The position numbers and the translations under genes were made by a program. The notes beneath the pieces are model-generated. The model was not told the origin of the DNA and did not search any database. It saw only the letters and a program-made list of their open reading frames with translations. DNA of 64,000 nt from Luteimonas marina (GTDB lineage Bacteria > Pseudomonadota > Gammaproteobacteria > Xanthomonadales > Xanthomonadaceae): the NCBI RefSeq assembly GCF_007859325.1, contig NZ_VOHK01000002.1:1-64000 (forward strand), in the 5' to 3' direction. Below, one piece after another: positions 39,190 to 50,164 of the stretch; within the stretch, counting starts at the first letter, position 1, and every line of letters starts with the position of its first letter.

Positions 39190-39440
39190 GCGTTGGGTTC
39201 CCGTGACAAGGCTTTGAGAAACGGTAAGAACTTTAAAAACGGTGGTGCTAGGAGGGCCTGCGCAATGGGAGCAAGTGTTTCAAGTCCTTGTTTCCATTGA
39301 AATTTCTGGGTGCCTGTGGGTGTGGACAACTCGGGCCCGCCGGTGCCGGCAAGCTGTGGATGGTTCCTGACCCGGAAGGTTGTCCACAGCTTGTGCCAAC
39401 GCTGTCCACGGACACCCCAACATCTAGTGTAGCGAAGGTT
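39190..39440. other. oriC: Putative replication origin oriC
   Basis: The dnaA-dnaN intergenic region. It holds two perfect DnaA boxes of form TTGTCCACA: inverted at 39321-39329 (TGTGGACAA) and direct at 39380-39388. Weaker candidates lie at 39355-39363 and 39402-39410. Next to dnaN is an A+T-richer patch (GTAAGAACTTTAAAAACGG, 39225-39243, and TTCCATTGAAATTTC, 39292-39306) that could be the unwinding element. Position and boxes agree with origins of related bacteria; function is not shown. Confidence 0.65.
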
Positions 39441-39543
39441 TCGCGGCCGGTGCGTGCTTCGTGGACGAAGCGCGATCGGGCGCCGGGCGAGGCGGCATAT
39501 CGTCGGCCCATCCCGTCCCAAGGCCGTCATCCCGAACCAAGGC

Positions 39544-39620
39544 TGTCATCCCGAACTTAGTGAGGGATCTGCTTTTTGGGCTGCCGCAAGGCGAGATCCC
39601 TCACTGCGTTCGGGATGACA
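39544..39620. repeat. GTCATCCC-type REP inverted pair plus half copy
   Basis: TGTCATCCCGAACTTAGTGA faces TCACTGCGTTCGGGATGACA. A partial extra copy starts at 39526. Sits directly after dnaA and could also act in transcript ending. Confidence 0.85.
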
Positions 39621-39648
39621 GTGGAGGGCCGGAAGGCCGCAGCGCAGG

Positions 39649-40980
39649 TCACTCGCTCAGCTTGCGGATCAGCTTGTCCCAGTCCTCGCGCAGCTTGCCG
39701 TCGGTCTCCATCAGGTTGCGGATCTGGCGGCAGGCGTGCAGCACGGTGGTGTGGTCGCGGCCGGCGAAGGCGTCGCCGATTTCGGGCAGGCTGTGTTCGG
39801 TGAGTTCCTTGGCCAGGGCCATCGCGACCTGGCGTGGGCGCGCCAGCGAGCGCGTGCGGCGCTTGGACAGCAGGTCCTTGATCTGCAGGCCGTAGTAGTC
39901 GGCCACCACCTTCTGGATGTTGGGGATGCCGATCGACTGCTGCTGCGCGCGCAGCAGGTCGCGCAGCGTCTCCTGCGCGAATTCGACGGTGATCGCGCGG
40001 CCGGTGAAGTTGGCGCGCGCGGCCAACGAATTGAGCGCGCCCTCGAGGTCGCGCACGTTGCCGTGCATCTTCTTGGCCAGCAGGAACGCGACCTCGTCCG
40101 GCACCCGGGTGCCGCGCTCGCGCGACTTGGCCAGCACGATCGCCGCGCGCGTCTCGAAGTCGGGCGGATCGATCGCCACCGACAGCCCCCACGACAGGCG
40201 CGACTTCAGCCGCGGCTCGAGGCCGTCGACTTCGCGCGGATAGCGGTCGCAGGTCATGATGATCTGCTGCTTGCTCTCGAACAGTGCGTTGAAGGTGTGG
40301 AAGAACTCCTCCTGCGTGCGGTCCTTGCCGGCGAAGAACTGGATGTCGTCGATCAGCAGCGCGTCGACCTGCTGGAACTGGCGCTTGAACTGGTCGGTGG
40401 TGCGCTCCTGCAGCGAGCGGAAGAAGGCGCTGTAGAACTGCTCCGAACGCAGGTACAGCACGCGCGCGCCGGGGTTGGTGCGGCGCATCTCGTTACCGGC
40501 GGCGAACATCAGGTGGGTCTTGCCCAGGCCGGTGCCGCCGTAGAGCAGCAGCGGGTTGTGGGCGCGGTCGCCGGGCTTGAGCGCCGCCTGCCAGGCCGCG
40601 GCGCGGCCGAGCTGGTTGCTGCGGCCCTCGACGAAGTTGTCGAAGGTGTAGTGCGTGTCGAGGTGGCCGGCGAAGGCGGCCGCCGGTGCGGCCGCGGTGG
40701 TGGCCGGCGAGGGCGCCGGCGCGGATTCGTTCGCGGCCGCGGCGCGCGGCAGCGAGCCGATCTCCAGCTGCACCTCGCCGCTGCCGGAGAAGTGCACCAG
40801 CAGCTCGCGGATGCGGCCGAGGTAGCGGCTCTGGACCGCGTCGCGCACGAAGGCGTTGGGCGCGTACAGCACGGTGCCGCCGTCGTGGCCGCGCGCCTGC
40901 AGCGGCTTGAGCCAGGTGTGCACGTCCTCGGCCGGCAGTTCGGCTTCCAGTCGTTCGAGGCAGCGGGGCCAGGCGTCCAT
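39649..40980 (-). CDS. dnaA: Chromosomal replication initiator DnaA
   Basis: A 443-residue initiator. Domain [21 protein letters not shown], a variable Ala-rich linker at about 85-115, AAA+ core with Walker [11 protein letters not shown] and Walker [21 protein letters not shown], and C-terminal DNA-binding domain with [19 protein letters not shown]. The start at 40980 gives the canonical domain I; the frame runs on to 41082 without purpose. First gene of the replication cluster, divergent from rpmH. Confidence 0.97.
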   Translation of the reverse strand: MDAWPRCLERLEAELPAEDVHTWLKPLQARGHDGGTVLYAPNAFVRDAVQSRYLGRIRELLVHFSGSGEVQLEIGSLPRAAAANESAPAPSPATTAAAPAAAFAGHLDTHYTFDNFVEGRSNQLGRAAAWQAALKPGDRAHNPLLLYGGTGLGKTHLMFAAGNEMRRTNPGARVLYLRSEQFYSAFFRSLQERTTDQFKRQFQQVDALLIDDIQFFAGKDRTQEEFFHTFNALFESKQQIIMTCDRYPREVDGLEPRLKSRLSWGLSVAIDPPDFETRAAIVLAKSRERGTRVPDEVAFLLAKKMHGNVRDLEGALNSLAARANFTGRAITVEFAQETLRDLLRAQQQSIGIPNIQKVVADYYGLQIKDLLSKRRTRSLARPRQVAMALAKELTEHSLPEIGDAFAGRDHTTVLHACRQIRNLMETDGKLREDWDKLIRKLSE

Positions 40981-41114
40981 AGCGGTGATGACGGAGAAAA
41001 CGGGACCGCCGGCGCGCGGGCGGCGGCCGGTCGTCGGGTGGCGAGGGGAGGGCAGACTACCACCCGCACCCGGGCGGCGCACCCGCCGGCCGGCACCGGG
41101 CGAACGGGCCCGGC

Positions 41115-41144
41115 TTGACCCTGCCGCCCGCGGACCGCTAGAAT
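41115..41144 (+). promoter_or_regulatory. rpmH promoter
   Basis: TTGACC (41115-41120) and TAGAAT (41139-41144) with 18-bp spacing, five of six matches each, 40 bp before the rpmH ATG. Confidence 0.8.
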
Positions 41145-41183
41145 CTCCGGTTCTTTCCGCCCGCTGTATTGCGACAGACCGCC

Positions 41184-41324
41184 ATGGCCACCAAGCGCAC
41201 CTACCAGCCCAGCAACCTCAAGCGCAAGCGCGACCACGGCTTCCGCGCCCGCATGAAGACCGCCGACGGCCGCAAGATCCTGGCCCGTCGCCGCGCCAAG
41301 GGCCGCGCGCGCCTGTCGGCCTGA
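41184..41324 (+). CDS. rpmH: 50S ribosomal protein L34
   Basis: A 46-residue, highly basic protein: it begins [20 protein letters not shown] and ends [12 protein letters not shown]. Complete L34 with the usual start and stop. Too short and therefore absent from long-ORF lists. Followed by rnpA 59 bp downstream, the classic pair beside the origin. Confidence 0.97.
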   Translation: MATKRTYQPSNLKRKRDHGFRARMKTADGRKILARRRAKGRARLSA

Positions 41325-41383
41325 GCCGCGGCACCGCATTGTCGCCGGCCGCGCATGGCGGCCAGGCTCCTTCGCTCCTCCCG

Positions 41384-41818
41384 ATGAACGACGCCCGCTT
41401 CCCGCGACTGGCGCGGGTCCGCGCGCGCGCCGATTTTGACCGCATTTTCCAGAATGGACGCCGCGTCGCGCTGCCGATGCTGGCGCTGCACTGGCTGGCC
41501 GACGACACGCCGGCGCGACTGGGCCTGGCGGTCTCGCGCAAGGTCGATGCGCGCGCGGTCGGGCGCAACCGGATCAAGCGCATTCTGCGCGACCATTTCC
41601 GCCACCTCCGCGCCACCCTGCCCGGCGGCGCCTATGTCCTCGTCGCCCGTCCGCCCGCCGCCGTCGCGACGCCGCCGGCGCTGCGCGAGGCCATGACGGC
41701 GCTGCTGCGCCGCGCCGGTGCGTTGCCGCACCCGGCCGCGGACGGCACAATGCCGGCCGCGGATTCCCGCCCGGCATCCCCGCTTCCCCCCACCGCGCCG
41801 CCTCCCGCCGGCGAATGA
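41384..41818 (+). CDS. rnpA: Ribonuclease P protein component
   Basis: A 144-residue basic protein that assists RNase P RNA in tRNA 5' processing. The RNR motif is in [20 protein letters not shown], and the N-terminal [16 protein letters not shown] is typical. The last 30 residues are a Pro/Ala-rich low-complexity tail beyond the usual fold. The ATG at 41384 is chosen; the open frame to 40856 covers rpmH in another frame. yidC starts 13 bp after the stop, so no yidD lies between them. Confidence 0.93.
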   Translation: MNDARFPRLARVRARADFDRIFQNGRRVALPMLALHWLADDTPARLGLAVSRKVDARAVGRNRIKRILRDHFRHLRATLPGGAYVLVARPPAAVATPPALREAMTALLRRAGALPHPAADGTMPAADSRPASPLPPTAPPPAGE

Positions 41819-41831
41819 GCCTGCCTGCCCG

Positions 41832-43553
41832 ATGAACCAGACCCGCACCTTCCTGATCCTCGCCTGGCTGATGGTGGCGGTGCTGCTGTGGATGGAATGG
41901 AACAAGGAGCAGGTCGCGCCGCCGGCCGAGCCCGCGACGACCGTGGACGTGGCGCCCGGCCACGACGGCGCGGCGATCCCGTCCGCGCCGGCGGCCACGG
42001 GCAGCGCCGCGGTGCCTGCCGCGCCCGCCGTGCCGCCGGTGCCCGGCGCGATTCCAGAGAGCCGCGCGACCCCGGTCCCGGCGAGCGCGGTCACGGTCGA
42101 GACCGACGTGCTGCGGTTGCTGATCGACGGCGGCAGCGTGCTGCGCGCCGAACTGCTGCGCTATCCGCAGAGCCGTGAGGACGGCAGCCTGCCGGTGCAG
42201 CTGTTCGATGACACCCCGGCGCATTTCTACGCCGCGCAGAGCGGCTGGGTCAGCGCCGGCGGCGGCGCGCCGAACCACGAGCGGGGCTTCGTGCCGGAGA
42301 CGGCCGAACGCACCCTGACGCTCGCGCCCGGCCAGGACGAACTGGTGGTGCCCTTCGTGTGGCAGGGCGCCGACGGCGTGAGCATCCGCCGCAGCTACGT
42401 GCTCGCGCGCGGGCAGTACGCGATCACCGTGCGTGACGACATCGCCAACGCCGGCGCGCAGTCCTGGCAGGGCTTCGTCTACCGCCAGCTCCTGCGCGGC
42501 ACGCCCAACGTCAAGCGCGGCATGACCAATCCCGAGTCCTTCAGCCTGACCGGCGCGACCTGGTACGGCGCCGATAGCGGCTATTCGCGCCGCTGGTTCA
42601 GCGACTACGACGACGGCGCGATCAAGGCCAGCGACAGCGGCACGTGGATCGCCTTCGTGCAGCACCACTTCTTCAGCGCCTGGCTGCCCGATGGCCAGGG
42701 CGGCGCGAAGAACGAAATCGCGCTCGACACCGACACCAGCGCCGGCGCGCCGCGCTACCTGATCCGCGAGATGGCCAGCACGCCGGTGGTGGTCGCGCCC
42801 GGCCAGCAGGCCAGCGCCTCGGCGCGGCTGTGGGTGGGGCCGAAGCTGGTCGAACAGATCAAGGCGCAGCACGTCGCCGGCCTCGACCGGGTGGTCGACT
42901 ACAGCCGCTTCTCGCTGATGGCCTGGCTGGGCGAGGGCCTGTTCTGGGTGCTGGCGAAGCTGCACGGCCTGCTCGGCAACTGGGGCTGGGCGATCGTCGG
43001 CCTGGTGGTGCTGGTGAAGATCCTGCTGTTCCCGCTGGCGACCGCGCAGTACAAGTCGATGGCGAAGATGCGCCGGTTCCAGCCGCGCATCCAGCAGCTC
43101 AAGGAGCGCTACGGCGACGACAAGCAGAAGTTCCAGGTCGCGATGATGGAGCTGTACAAGAAGGAGAAGATCAATCCCGTCGGCGGCTGCCTGCCGGTGC
43201 TGCTGCAGATGCCGATCTTCTTCGCGCTGTACTGGGTGCTGCTCGAATCGGTGGAGCTGCGGCACGCGCCGTGGATCGGCTGGATCCAGGACCTGACCGC
43301 GCGCGATCCGTGGTTCATCCTGCCGGTGATCAACATGGCGGTGATGTGGGCCACGCAGAAGCTCTCGCCGATGGTCGGCATGGACCCGATGCAGCAGCGC
43401 ATGATGCAGATGATGCCGCTGGTGTTCGGCGTGATGATGGTGTTCTTCCCGGCCGGCCTGGTGCTGTACTGGGTCACCAACGGCGGCCTGGGCCTGCTGC
43501 AGCAGTGGTACATGCTGAAGAAGTACGCCGATCCGCCGCCGGCCAAGGCCTGA
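41832..43553 (+). CDS. yidC: Membrane protein insertase YidC
   Basis: A 573-residue inner-membrane insertase. N-terminal helix [18 protein letters not shown], a large periplasmic P1 domain (about 60-350), then the conserved five-helix core: [20 protein letters not shown], the hydrophilic loop with [40 protein letters not shown] and [20 protein letters not shown]. It inserts membrane proteins with or without Sec. The start at 41832 gives [12 protein letters not shown]; a terminator follows at 43574. Confidence 0.96.
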   Translation: MNQTRTFLILAWLMVAVLLWMEWNKEQVAPPAEPATTVDVAPGHDGAAIPSAPAATGSAAVPAAPAVPPVPGAIPESRATPVPASAVTVETDVLRLLIDGGSVLRAELLRYPQSREDGSLPVQLFDDTPAHFYAAQSGWVSAGGGAPNHERGFVPETAERTLTLAPGQDELVVPFVWQGADGVSIRRSYVLARGQYAITVRDDIANAGAQSWQGFVYRQLLRGTPNVKRGMTNPESFSLTGATWYGADSGYSRRWFSDYDDGAIKASDSGTWIAFVQHHFFSAWLPDGQGGAKNEIALDTDTSAGAPRYLIREMASTPVVVAPGQQASASARLWVGPKLVEQIKAQHVAGLDRVVDYSRFSLMAWLGEGLFWVLAKLHGLLGNWGWAIVGLVVLVKILLFPLATAQYKSMAKMRRFQPRIQQLKERYGDDKQKFQVAMMELYKKEKINPVGGCLPVLLQMPIFFALYWVLLESVELRHAPWIGWIQDLTARDPWFILPVINMAVMWATQKLSPMVGMDPMQQRMMQMMPLVFGVMMVFFPAGLVLYWVTNGGLGLLQQWYMLKKYADPPPAKA

Positions 43554-43573
43554 GCGGATCGGTGATGCGCATG

Positions 43574-43598
43574 AAGCCCGCCCTCCGGCGGGCTTTTT
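43574..43598 (+). terminator. Rho-independent terminator after yidC
   Basis: Stem AGCCCGCC/GGCGGGCT with loop CTCC followed by TTTT, 21 bp after the yidC stop. Confidence 0.92.
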
Positions 43599-43620
43599 GT
43601 CATGCGCAATGCACCCTGCC

Positions 43621-43713
43621 CGTCATCCCGGCGAAAGCCGGGATCCATCTTGCCCTTGCGCTGGCAAGCCGCGGCGAAAGCAAAAATGGATCCCGGCTTT
43701 CGCCGGGATGACG
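43621..43713. repeat. GTCATCCCGGCGAAAGCCGG-type REP inverted pair
   Basis: CGTCATCCCGGCGAAAGCCG and its reverse complement face each other over 93 bp in the yidC-mnmE gap. The same unit recurs at 60627-60725, and a CCCCGC variant at 46432 and 57097. Confidence 0.92.
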
Positions 43714-43757
43714 ACGGAAGGCGCTACGCTTTTCCCTGGACCCAATCGTTCACTGCC

Positions 43758-45095
43758 GTGACCGCGAGCCCCACCGACACCATCGTCGCCATCGCCACCC
43801 CGCCCGGCGCGGGCGGCGTCGGCATCGTGCGGCTGTCGGGACCGGCGGCGCATGCCATCGCGCAAGCCCTGTGCGGCCGCGCGCTGCGGCCGCGCCACGC
43901 CCACCATGCGCGCTTCCGCGACGGCGACGGCACGATCCTCGACGACGGCCTCGCGCTGGCCTTCGCCGCGCCGGCCAGCTACACCGGCGAGGACGTGGTC
44001 GAACTGCAGGCGCACGGCAGCCCGCCGGTGCTGCAGCAGCTGGTCGCGCGCTGCTGCGCGCTCGGCGCGCGGATGGCGCGCGCCGGCGAGTTCAGCGAGC
44101 GCGCCTACCTCAACGGCCGCCTCGACCTCGCCCAGGCCGAGGCGGTCGCCGACCTGATCGCCGCCGGCGACCTGCGCGCCGCCCGCGCCGCGCGCCGTGC
44201 GCTGGAGGGCGAGTTCAGCGCGCGCGTGGATGCGCTGGCCGACGCCCTGCTCGCGATCCGCGTGCACGTCGAGGCCGCGATCGATTTCGCCGACGAGCCG
44301 CTCGACACGCTGGGCGGCGCCGCGCTGCGCGCGCAACTCTCGGACGCGCGCGCGCAACTCGACGCGCTGCTGGCCGCCGCCGAACGCGGGCAGAAGCTGC
44401 GCGACGGCCTGCACGCGGTGATCGTCGGCCCGCCCAACGCCGGCAAGAGCTCGCTGCTCAACGCGCTCGCCGGCAGCGACCGCGCGATCGTCACCGACGT
44501 CGCCGGCACCACCCGCGACCTGCTGCGCGAGACGGTGCGCATCGACGGCGTCGAGCTGACCCTGGTCGACACCGCCGGCCTGCGCGCCGGCGGCGACGCG
44601 ATCGAGCGCGAAGGCATGCGCCGCGCGCGCGACGAGCTGCGCCGCGCCGACCTCGCGCTGGTGGTGCTCGACGCGCGCGATCCCGACGCCGGCCTGCGGG
44701 CGCTGGCCGGCGACCTCGACGGCGTGCCGCAGCGGATCGTCGTGCACAACAAGATCGACCTGCTATCGGCGCCGCCGGCGGCGAACGGGGACGCGCTCCC
44801 GGCCTCGGCGCGCACCGGCGCCGGCCTCGACGCGGTGCACGCGCGCCTGCGTGCGGCCGCCGGGGACGACGGCGCGGGCGAGGGCGCGTTCACCGCGCGC
44901 GCGCGCCAGGTCCAGGCGCTGCGGCGCGCGGCCACGGCGCTCGCCGACGCGGATGCCGCGCTGGATCGCGAGCGGCTGGAGCTGGCGGCCGAGGCCCTGC
45001 GCATCGGCCACGACGCCCTCGGCGAGATCACCGGCCGCACCCTGCCCGACGACCTGCTCGGGCGCATCTTCTCGACCTTCTGCATCGGCAAATAG
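43758..45095 (+). CDS. mnmE: tRNA modification GTPase MnmE
   Basis: A 445-residue GTPase that with MnmG makes the cmnm5U34 modification of tRNAs. N-terminal formyl-THF domain ([20 protein letters not shown]), helical domain, and an inserted G domain with [23 protein letters not shown] and NKID. It ends with the catalytic FCIGK. The start is a GTG at 43758 ([17 protein letters not shown]); the upstream frame passes through the REP. Confidence 0.95.
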   Translation: MTASPTDTIVAIATPPGAGGVGIVRLSGPAAHAIAQALCGRALRPRHAHHARFRDGDGTILDDGLALAFAAPASYTGEDVVELQAHGSPPVLQQLVARCCALGARMARAGEFSERAYLNGRLDLAQAEAVADLIAAGDLRAARAARRALEGEFSARVDALADALLAIRVHVEAAIDFADEPLDTLGGAALRAQLSDARAQLDALLAAAERGQKLRDGLHAVIVGPPNAGKSSLLNALAGSDRAIVTDVAGTTRDLLRETVRIDGVELTLVDTAGLRAGGDAIEREGMRRARDELRRADLALVVLDARDPDAGLRALAGDLDGVPQRIVVHNKIDLLSAPPAANGDALPASARTGAGLDAVHARLRAAAGDDGAGEGAFTARARQVQALRRAATALADADAALDRERLELAAEALRIGHDALGEITGRTLPDDLLGRIFSTFCIGK

Positions 45096-45291
45096 CGCCG
45101 GACCCGGCGCCGGCGCCCGGTCGATCCGACGCCGGCGACGCGGCCGGCCATCCGCCGTTTTCCGCGAACTGCGTCACGGTTTCGGTCGTCGCGCGCCGTC
45201 AGACTCCGTGCCCACGGCCCGGCAGTTGACAAACGCGGCGGGCTGTCGCGTCCTAGACGCACACGTGGTCCGTCATCACAGGGGAAAATCG

Positions 45292-46350
45292 ATGTCCACC
45301 AACACCACCGCGACAGGCGGGAGGGCGATGCGTCCGCTCTTCACCGCGCTCGCACTCGCGCTGAGCCTGGGCGCCCTGCTCGTCTCGTGCAAGAAGGAAG
45401 CACCCGCGCCGGACGCCGGACCCGCGGCGACGCCGGGCGCTCCGGCCGCGCAGGAGCAGCCCGCCGAGGCGGTCTCGGCCGAAGTGGCCGCGCTGAGCGC
45501 CGAGCAGCTGCGCGAAGCCGCCTCCAAGGCCTACCAGGAGAGCCGGCTGTACGCGCCCGGCGGCGACAACGCGATGGAGTACTACCTCGCCCTGCGCGAC
45601 AAGCAGCCGGCCGACGCCGGCGTGTCGAGCGCGCTGGTCGACCTGCTGCCGATGACCGTGATCGCGACCGAGCAGAGCCGCGACCGCGGCGACTTCGCCG
45701 AAGCCAGGCGCCTGCTGGCGCTGATCGAGAAGACCGATTCCTCGTACCCGGCGGTGCCGCGCCTGCAGACCACGATCGCCAGCGCCGAGACCGAGGCCAC
45801 GCGCCGTGCCGCGCAGGAACAGCTGACCGCGGAACAGGAAGCCGAGCGTCGGCAGCAGCTCGAGCGCGAGCGGCAGGAACAGCAGCGGCTGGCGCAGGAG
45901 CAGGCCGCACGTGAACTGGCCGCGCAGCAGGAAACCGCGGCCCAGGAGGCGGCCCGCCAGGAAACCGCGCGCCAGGAAGCGGCCCGCCAGGAGGCCGCGC
46001 GCCAGGAGGCCGCGCGCCAGGAAGCGGCCCGCCAGGAAGCCGCGCGCCAGGAAGCGGCCCGCCAGCAGGCGGCGAGCGCCCCGGCGGCGAGCGCGACGCA
46101 GCTGCGCGCGATCAGCACGCCGGCGCCGCGCTATCCGCCCGACGCGCTGCGTGCGGGCACCGCGGGCGAGGTGCAGCTGGAGTTCACCGTGGCGGTGGAC
46201 GGCTCGGTGGATGCGGTCCGCGTCGTGCGCGCCGATCCGCCGCGGACCTTCGATCGCGAGGCGATCAACGCAGTCCGCCGCTGGCGCTTCGAGCCGGTGC
46301 CGGCGCCGGTCACCACGCGGCGCACGATCAACTTCAGCCCGGCGCAGTAG
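45292..46350 (+). CDS. TonB-domain lipoprotein with pentapeptide-repeat linker
   Basis: A 352-residue protein. A lipoprotein-like signal ends with LGALLVSC, followed by KKEAP; a second start Met13 lies closer to the signal. Residues 35-180 are helical (AAEAVSAEVAALSAEQLREA, YYLALRDKQPADAGVSSALV). A coiled, charged Gln/Glu/Arg segment leads into about ten tandem QEAAR pentads, and a C-terminal TonB-like domain (PAPRYPPDALRAGTAGEVQL, REAINAVRRWRFEPVPAPVT) closes it. Canonical TonB has a transmembrane anchor, so a lipid-anchored form is unusual. Its partner is unknown. A bidirectional terminator follows. Confidence 0.82.
   Translation: MSTNTTATGGRAMRPLFTALALALSLGALLVSCKKEAPAPDAGPAATPGAPAAQEQPAEAVSAEVAALSAEQLREAASKAYQESRLYAPGGDNAMEYYLALRDKQPADAGVSSALVDLLPMTVIATEQSRDRGDFAEARRLLALIEKTDSSYPAVPRLQTTIASAETEATRRAAQEQLTAEQEAERRQQLERERQEQQRLAQEQAARELAAQQETAAQEAARQETARQEAARQEAARQEAARQEAARQEAARQEAARQQAASAPAASATQLRAISTPAPRYPPDALRAGTAGEVQLEFTVAVDGSVDAVRVVRADPPRTFDREAINAVRRWRFEPVPAPVTTRRTINFSPAQ
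45930..46075 (+). repeat. 15-bp tandem repeat coding QEAAR pentads
   Basis: About ten 15-bp units of the form GCGGCCCGCCAGGAA, with GCC/GCG and GAA/GAG exchanges, encode the QEAAR linker of the TonB-domain lipoprotein. Copy number may vary between strains. Confidence 0.85.
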
Positions 46351-46372
46351 GCGGCAGAGGTTCCGAGGAACG

Positions 46373-46400
46373 AAAAAGCCCGGCGAAAGCCGGGCTTTTT
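46373..46400. terminator. Bidirectional rho-independent terminator
   Basis: AAAAAGCCCGGC-GAAA-GCCGGGCTTTTT forms a symmetric stem with A and T tracts on both sides. It can stop the TonB-domain gene on plus and reads on minus as well. Confidence 0.93.
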
Positions 46401-46431
46401 GATTGGTTCGGGAGCGCGATGGCAATGAAAC

Positions 46432-46506
46432 CGTCATCCCCGCGAAAGCGGGGATCCAGTGTCTTTCGTCAAATCAAAATGGATCCCCGCTTTCGCGGGG
46501 ATGACG
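46432..46506. repeat. GTCATCCCCGCGAAAGCGGG-type REP inverted pair
   Basis: CGTCATCCCCGCGAAAGCGG and its near-perfect reverse complement, 75 bp in total. Confidence 0.92.
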
Positions 46507-46624
46507 GCGGAAAAGGTGTCGCCTGGAGACCGTCAACCTCTGCCCATGGATGGCTCGTGCCTTGCAGGATCCCGCCTGGGGAACGTCTCGTCCCCTGCGC
46601 TCCTCGCTGCAAGCGACCCATCGC

Positions 46625-47793
46625 CTACGCCGAAATCGCCAGCCGCTCCTTGTGGTACAGCCGCGCGGCCAGCAGCCACAGCACCAGCCCGAGGCCGAAG
46701 CCGGCGGCGAGGTACACGCCCCACTCCTGCGCGCTGATCGCCTCGCTGCGCACCAGCTTGAGGATCATCTGGTTCTGCGCCAGGAACGGCACCGCGAACT
46801 GCCACAACTGATTCTTGATCGGGTTCACCATCAGCATGATCGTCGGCACGATCGGCAGGAACATCAGCACGCTCATGTAGCTCTGCGCCTCCTTCACCGA
46901 CTTCACGCTGGCCGCGATCAGGGTCAGCAGGGTGGTGCCGATCAGCACCATCGGCAGCAGCACGAACAGCAGCTGCGCCATCACCGGCAGGGTCACGTCG
47001 ACCAGCTGCAGCGGCCCCGGCGCGAACTGGAAGCTGAACTTGAACGCGAGCACGATCAGCAGCAGCGAGAGCATGCCGAACAGGCAGGCGGCGAGGATCT
47101 TGCCGCTCATGATCGCCGCGCGCGCCGCCGGCGTGGCCAGCAGCGGCTCCAGCGACTGGCGCTCGCGCTCGCCTGCGGTGACGTCGATCACCAGCGCCGC
47201 GCCGCCGAGGAAGCTGAACAGGATCAGCAGGTAGGGCAGGAACGCGAGCAGCATGCCGCGCCGCGCTTCCGGCGTGGCGACGTCGCGCTGGCCGACCTGC
47301 ACCGCGAAGCCGGCCTCGGGACTGACGCCGCGGTTGATCCCGCGCAGCGCGCCGACCGTGCGGCTGTACTCGAGCAGCACGCCGCGCAGCCGGTTCACCG
47401 GGATCTGCGAGTCCTGGCGCGAGCTGTCGTAGATCAGCTCGACCTTGGCGCTGCGGCTGGCGCGCCACTGCTCGCCGAACTCGGGGTCGATCCTGAGCAC
47501 CACGTCCCAGGTCTGGTCGCGGACCTCGCGGTCCGGGTCCTGCGGCGCGGGTTTGGCCTCGATGTTGCGGCCCTTGAGGAAGGCGACCAGGTTCGGCGCG
47601 TGCTCGGCGCCGACCACCGGCAGCTCCAGCGTCGATTCGAGCTGGGTGCGCATCTTCTTCTCGGCCATCGCGCCCATGCCCAGGATCAGCGCCGGCATCA
47701 CGATCGGCCCGAGGAACAGGCCGAGCATCATGGTCTTGCGGTCGCGGAACAGGTCCAGCAGCTCCTTCTTCGCGACGGTCCAGATGGCGGACA

Positions 47794-47797
<4 letters not shown>
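46625..47797 (-). CDS. natB: ABC-2 type exporter permease, NatB-like
   Basis: A 390-residue membrane protein. First helix near residues 25-45 (MLGLFLGPIVMPALILGMGA), a large extracytoplasmic region of about 130 residues, then five helices: LAFLPYLLILFSFLGGAALV, LAACLFGMLSLLLIVLAF, VMAQLLFVLLPMVLIGTTLL, MSVLMFLPIVPTIMLMV and the last before the C-terminus. The motif AGERERQSLEPLLATPA is typical of NatB/CcmB-type ABC-2 permeases. The start at 47797 overlaps the ATPase stop as ATGA. Substrate unknown; NatAB of Bacillus exports Na+. Confidence 0.88.
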
Positions 47798-48537
<740 letters not shown>

Positions 48538-48545
48538 GGGAAGTC

Positions 48546-48627
48546 CGTGATTCGTGGATGGGTGATGGGTGATTCGAAGAAGCGGATTCGGATGATTCGG
48601 CTGCTGCCGTTACCCATCACGAATCAC
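48546..48627. repeat. Inverted repeat between natA and hydrolase operon
   Basis: CGTGATTCGTGGATGGGT at 48546-48563 pairs with ACCCATCACGAATCACG at 48611-48627, one-base indel. The repeat also contains short direct copies of GTGATTCG-like units. Possible transcript terminator without a T tract. Confidence 0.6.
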
Positions 48628-48646
48628 GAATGACGAATCACCGCGC

Positions 48647-50164
48647 CTACGGCTCCCAGCCGTAGGCGCCCGCAAACGGCGGCTGCGCCGACAGCCGGTC
48701 GAGGCAGCTGGCGTCGAGCGCCTTCGCGTCCGCCGATTCGATGAACTGCGCGAACAGCTTGGGCATACAGCCGGTGCCGAGGACGCTGTGGCCCTGGCCG
48801 GGCAGCACCAGGTGGCGGCCGTTGGGCAGGGTCGCGACCACGTCGTCGCCGTAGCGCGGCGGCGTGACCGGGTCGAGCTCGCCGCTGACCGCAAGCACCG
48901 GCACCTCGCCCGACAGTGGCGCGCGGAAGCCCTCGGCGCGCCTGCCCTTCGGCCAGACCGCGCACTGCTGCTGCATGAGATCGACCAGCTGGTTGCCGAG
49001 CACGGTGTCGGCATCGGCGGCATCGCTGCGGAACTCGGCCACATCCTCGCTGCAGCTCACCGACAGGCTCATGCCCATCGCGATCATGTCGCCCATCTGC
49101 GACGAAAGCATCCGCGACTGCGCGAGCAGGCTCTCGTAGCGCTGCTGCGAGGCTTCGTGCAGCAGCAGCGGCAGGGTGGCGGCCATCGAGGGCTGGTAGG
49201 CGTACATCCGCAGCAGGCCCATCAGGTGGCCGTAGCGTGGCACCTCCTCGCGCCACTCGCCCGACACCGGGTCGCGGTAGCGCACCGGCGCGATGCCGCC
49301 GGCCTGCAGCCGTTCGCGCACCAGGGTCAGCTGCTGGCGCGGATCGCCCAGGTTCGTCAGGCAGGCCTCGCTGGCGCGGCAGCGCTGGAACTGCGCGTCG
49401 AGCGCGTCCTCGAGGTTGCGCGCGTGGTCCTGCCCGAGCACCAGGGTGTTCGGCGCCACCGAGTCGAGCACCAGGCTGCGCGTGTGCCGCGGGTAGGCGG
49501 CGGCGTACTGCTGCGCCACGCGCGTGCCGTAGGACACGCCGACGAGGTTGATGCGCTCGACGCCGATCTGCTGCCGCACCAGGTCAAGGTCGCGGATGTG
49601 GTCGCCGGTGGTGTAGAAGCGCAGGTCGCTGGTCTTTTGCAGTTCGTCGCGGCAGGCTTCGGTGAGGCGCACCACCGCTTCCGGTGTTTCGTTCGCCGGG
49701 TCCGCGAGGGTGGCCTCGTCGCTGAAGCCGGGGCACTGCAGCGGGTTCGAACCGCCGGTGCCGCGCGCGTCGACCAGGATCACGTGGCGATTGCGCCGCA
49801 CGTCGGAGAACGCGTTTGCCAGCGCCGGGAAGCTTTCGATCGCCGACTGGCCGGGACCGCCGGCGATCATGTAGATCGGGTCGGCCTCGGCCATGCCCCT
49901 GGCCGGGACCAGCGCGATCGCGAGGTCGATCTTGCGGCCGTCGGGGGCGTCGTGGTCCTCGGGCACGGCCAGCGTCGCGCACTGCGCCTCGACCGAGCTG
50001 CCGCCGGGCGCGGCCAGCGCGCAGGGTTCGAACGCGATCTGGCCGTAGTGCAGCTTGCCCTGCGCGTCGGCGCGCGGGCCGGCCTGCTGGCGCGAGCCGC
50101 CGTCGCAGGCCGCGAGCAGCAGCGCGGCGGCGAGCAGGGAGACGGGGAACAGCGTGGACTTCAT
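48647..50164 (-). CDS. Lipoprotein alpha/beta hydrolase with TAP-like C-terminus
   Basis: A 505-residue protein. Lipobox in LLAAALLLAACDGG (Cys20), then an alpha/beta-hydrolase fold. Motifs: IYMIAGGPGQSAIES (oxyanion loop), nucleophile Ser in NLVGVSYGTRVAQQ, Asp in VLAVSGELDPVTPP, and His in VLPGQGHSVLG. This is the tripeptidyl/proline-iminopeptidase-like SlpD/TAP family, likely a surface peptidase. Its ATG overlaps the XRE gene stop (ATGA), so the two are co-translated. Confidence 0.9.
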   Translation of the reverse strand: MKSTLFPVSLLAAALLLAACDGGSRQQAGPRADAQGKLHYGQIAFEPCALAAPGGSSVEAQCATLAVPEDHDAPDGRKIDLAIALVPARGMAEADPIYMIAGGPGQSAIESFPALANAFSDVRRNRHVILVDARGTGGSNPLQCPGFSDEATLADPANETPEAVVRLTEACRDELQKTSDLRFYTTGDHIRDLDLVRQQIGVERINLVGVSYGTRVAQQYAAAYPRHTRSLVLDSVAPNTLVLGQDHARNLEDALDAQFQRCRASEACLTNLGDPRQQLTLVRERLQAGGIAPVRYRDPVSGEWREEVPRYGHLMGLLRMYAYQPSMAATLPLLLHEASQQRYESLLAQSRMLSSQMGDMIAMGMSLSVSCSEDVAEFRSDAADADTVLGNQLVDLMQQQCAVWPKGRRAEGFRAPLSGEVPVLAVSGELDPVTPPRYGDDVVATLPNGRHLVLPGQGHSVLGTGCMPKLFAQFIESADAKALDASCLDRLSAQPPFAGAYGWEP

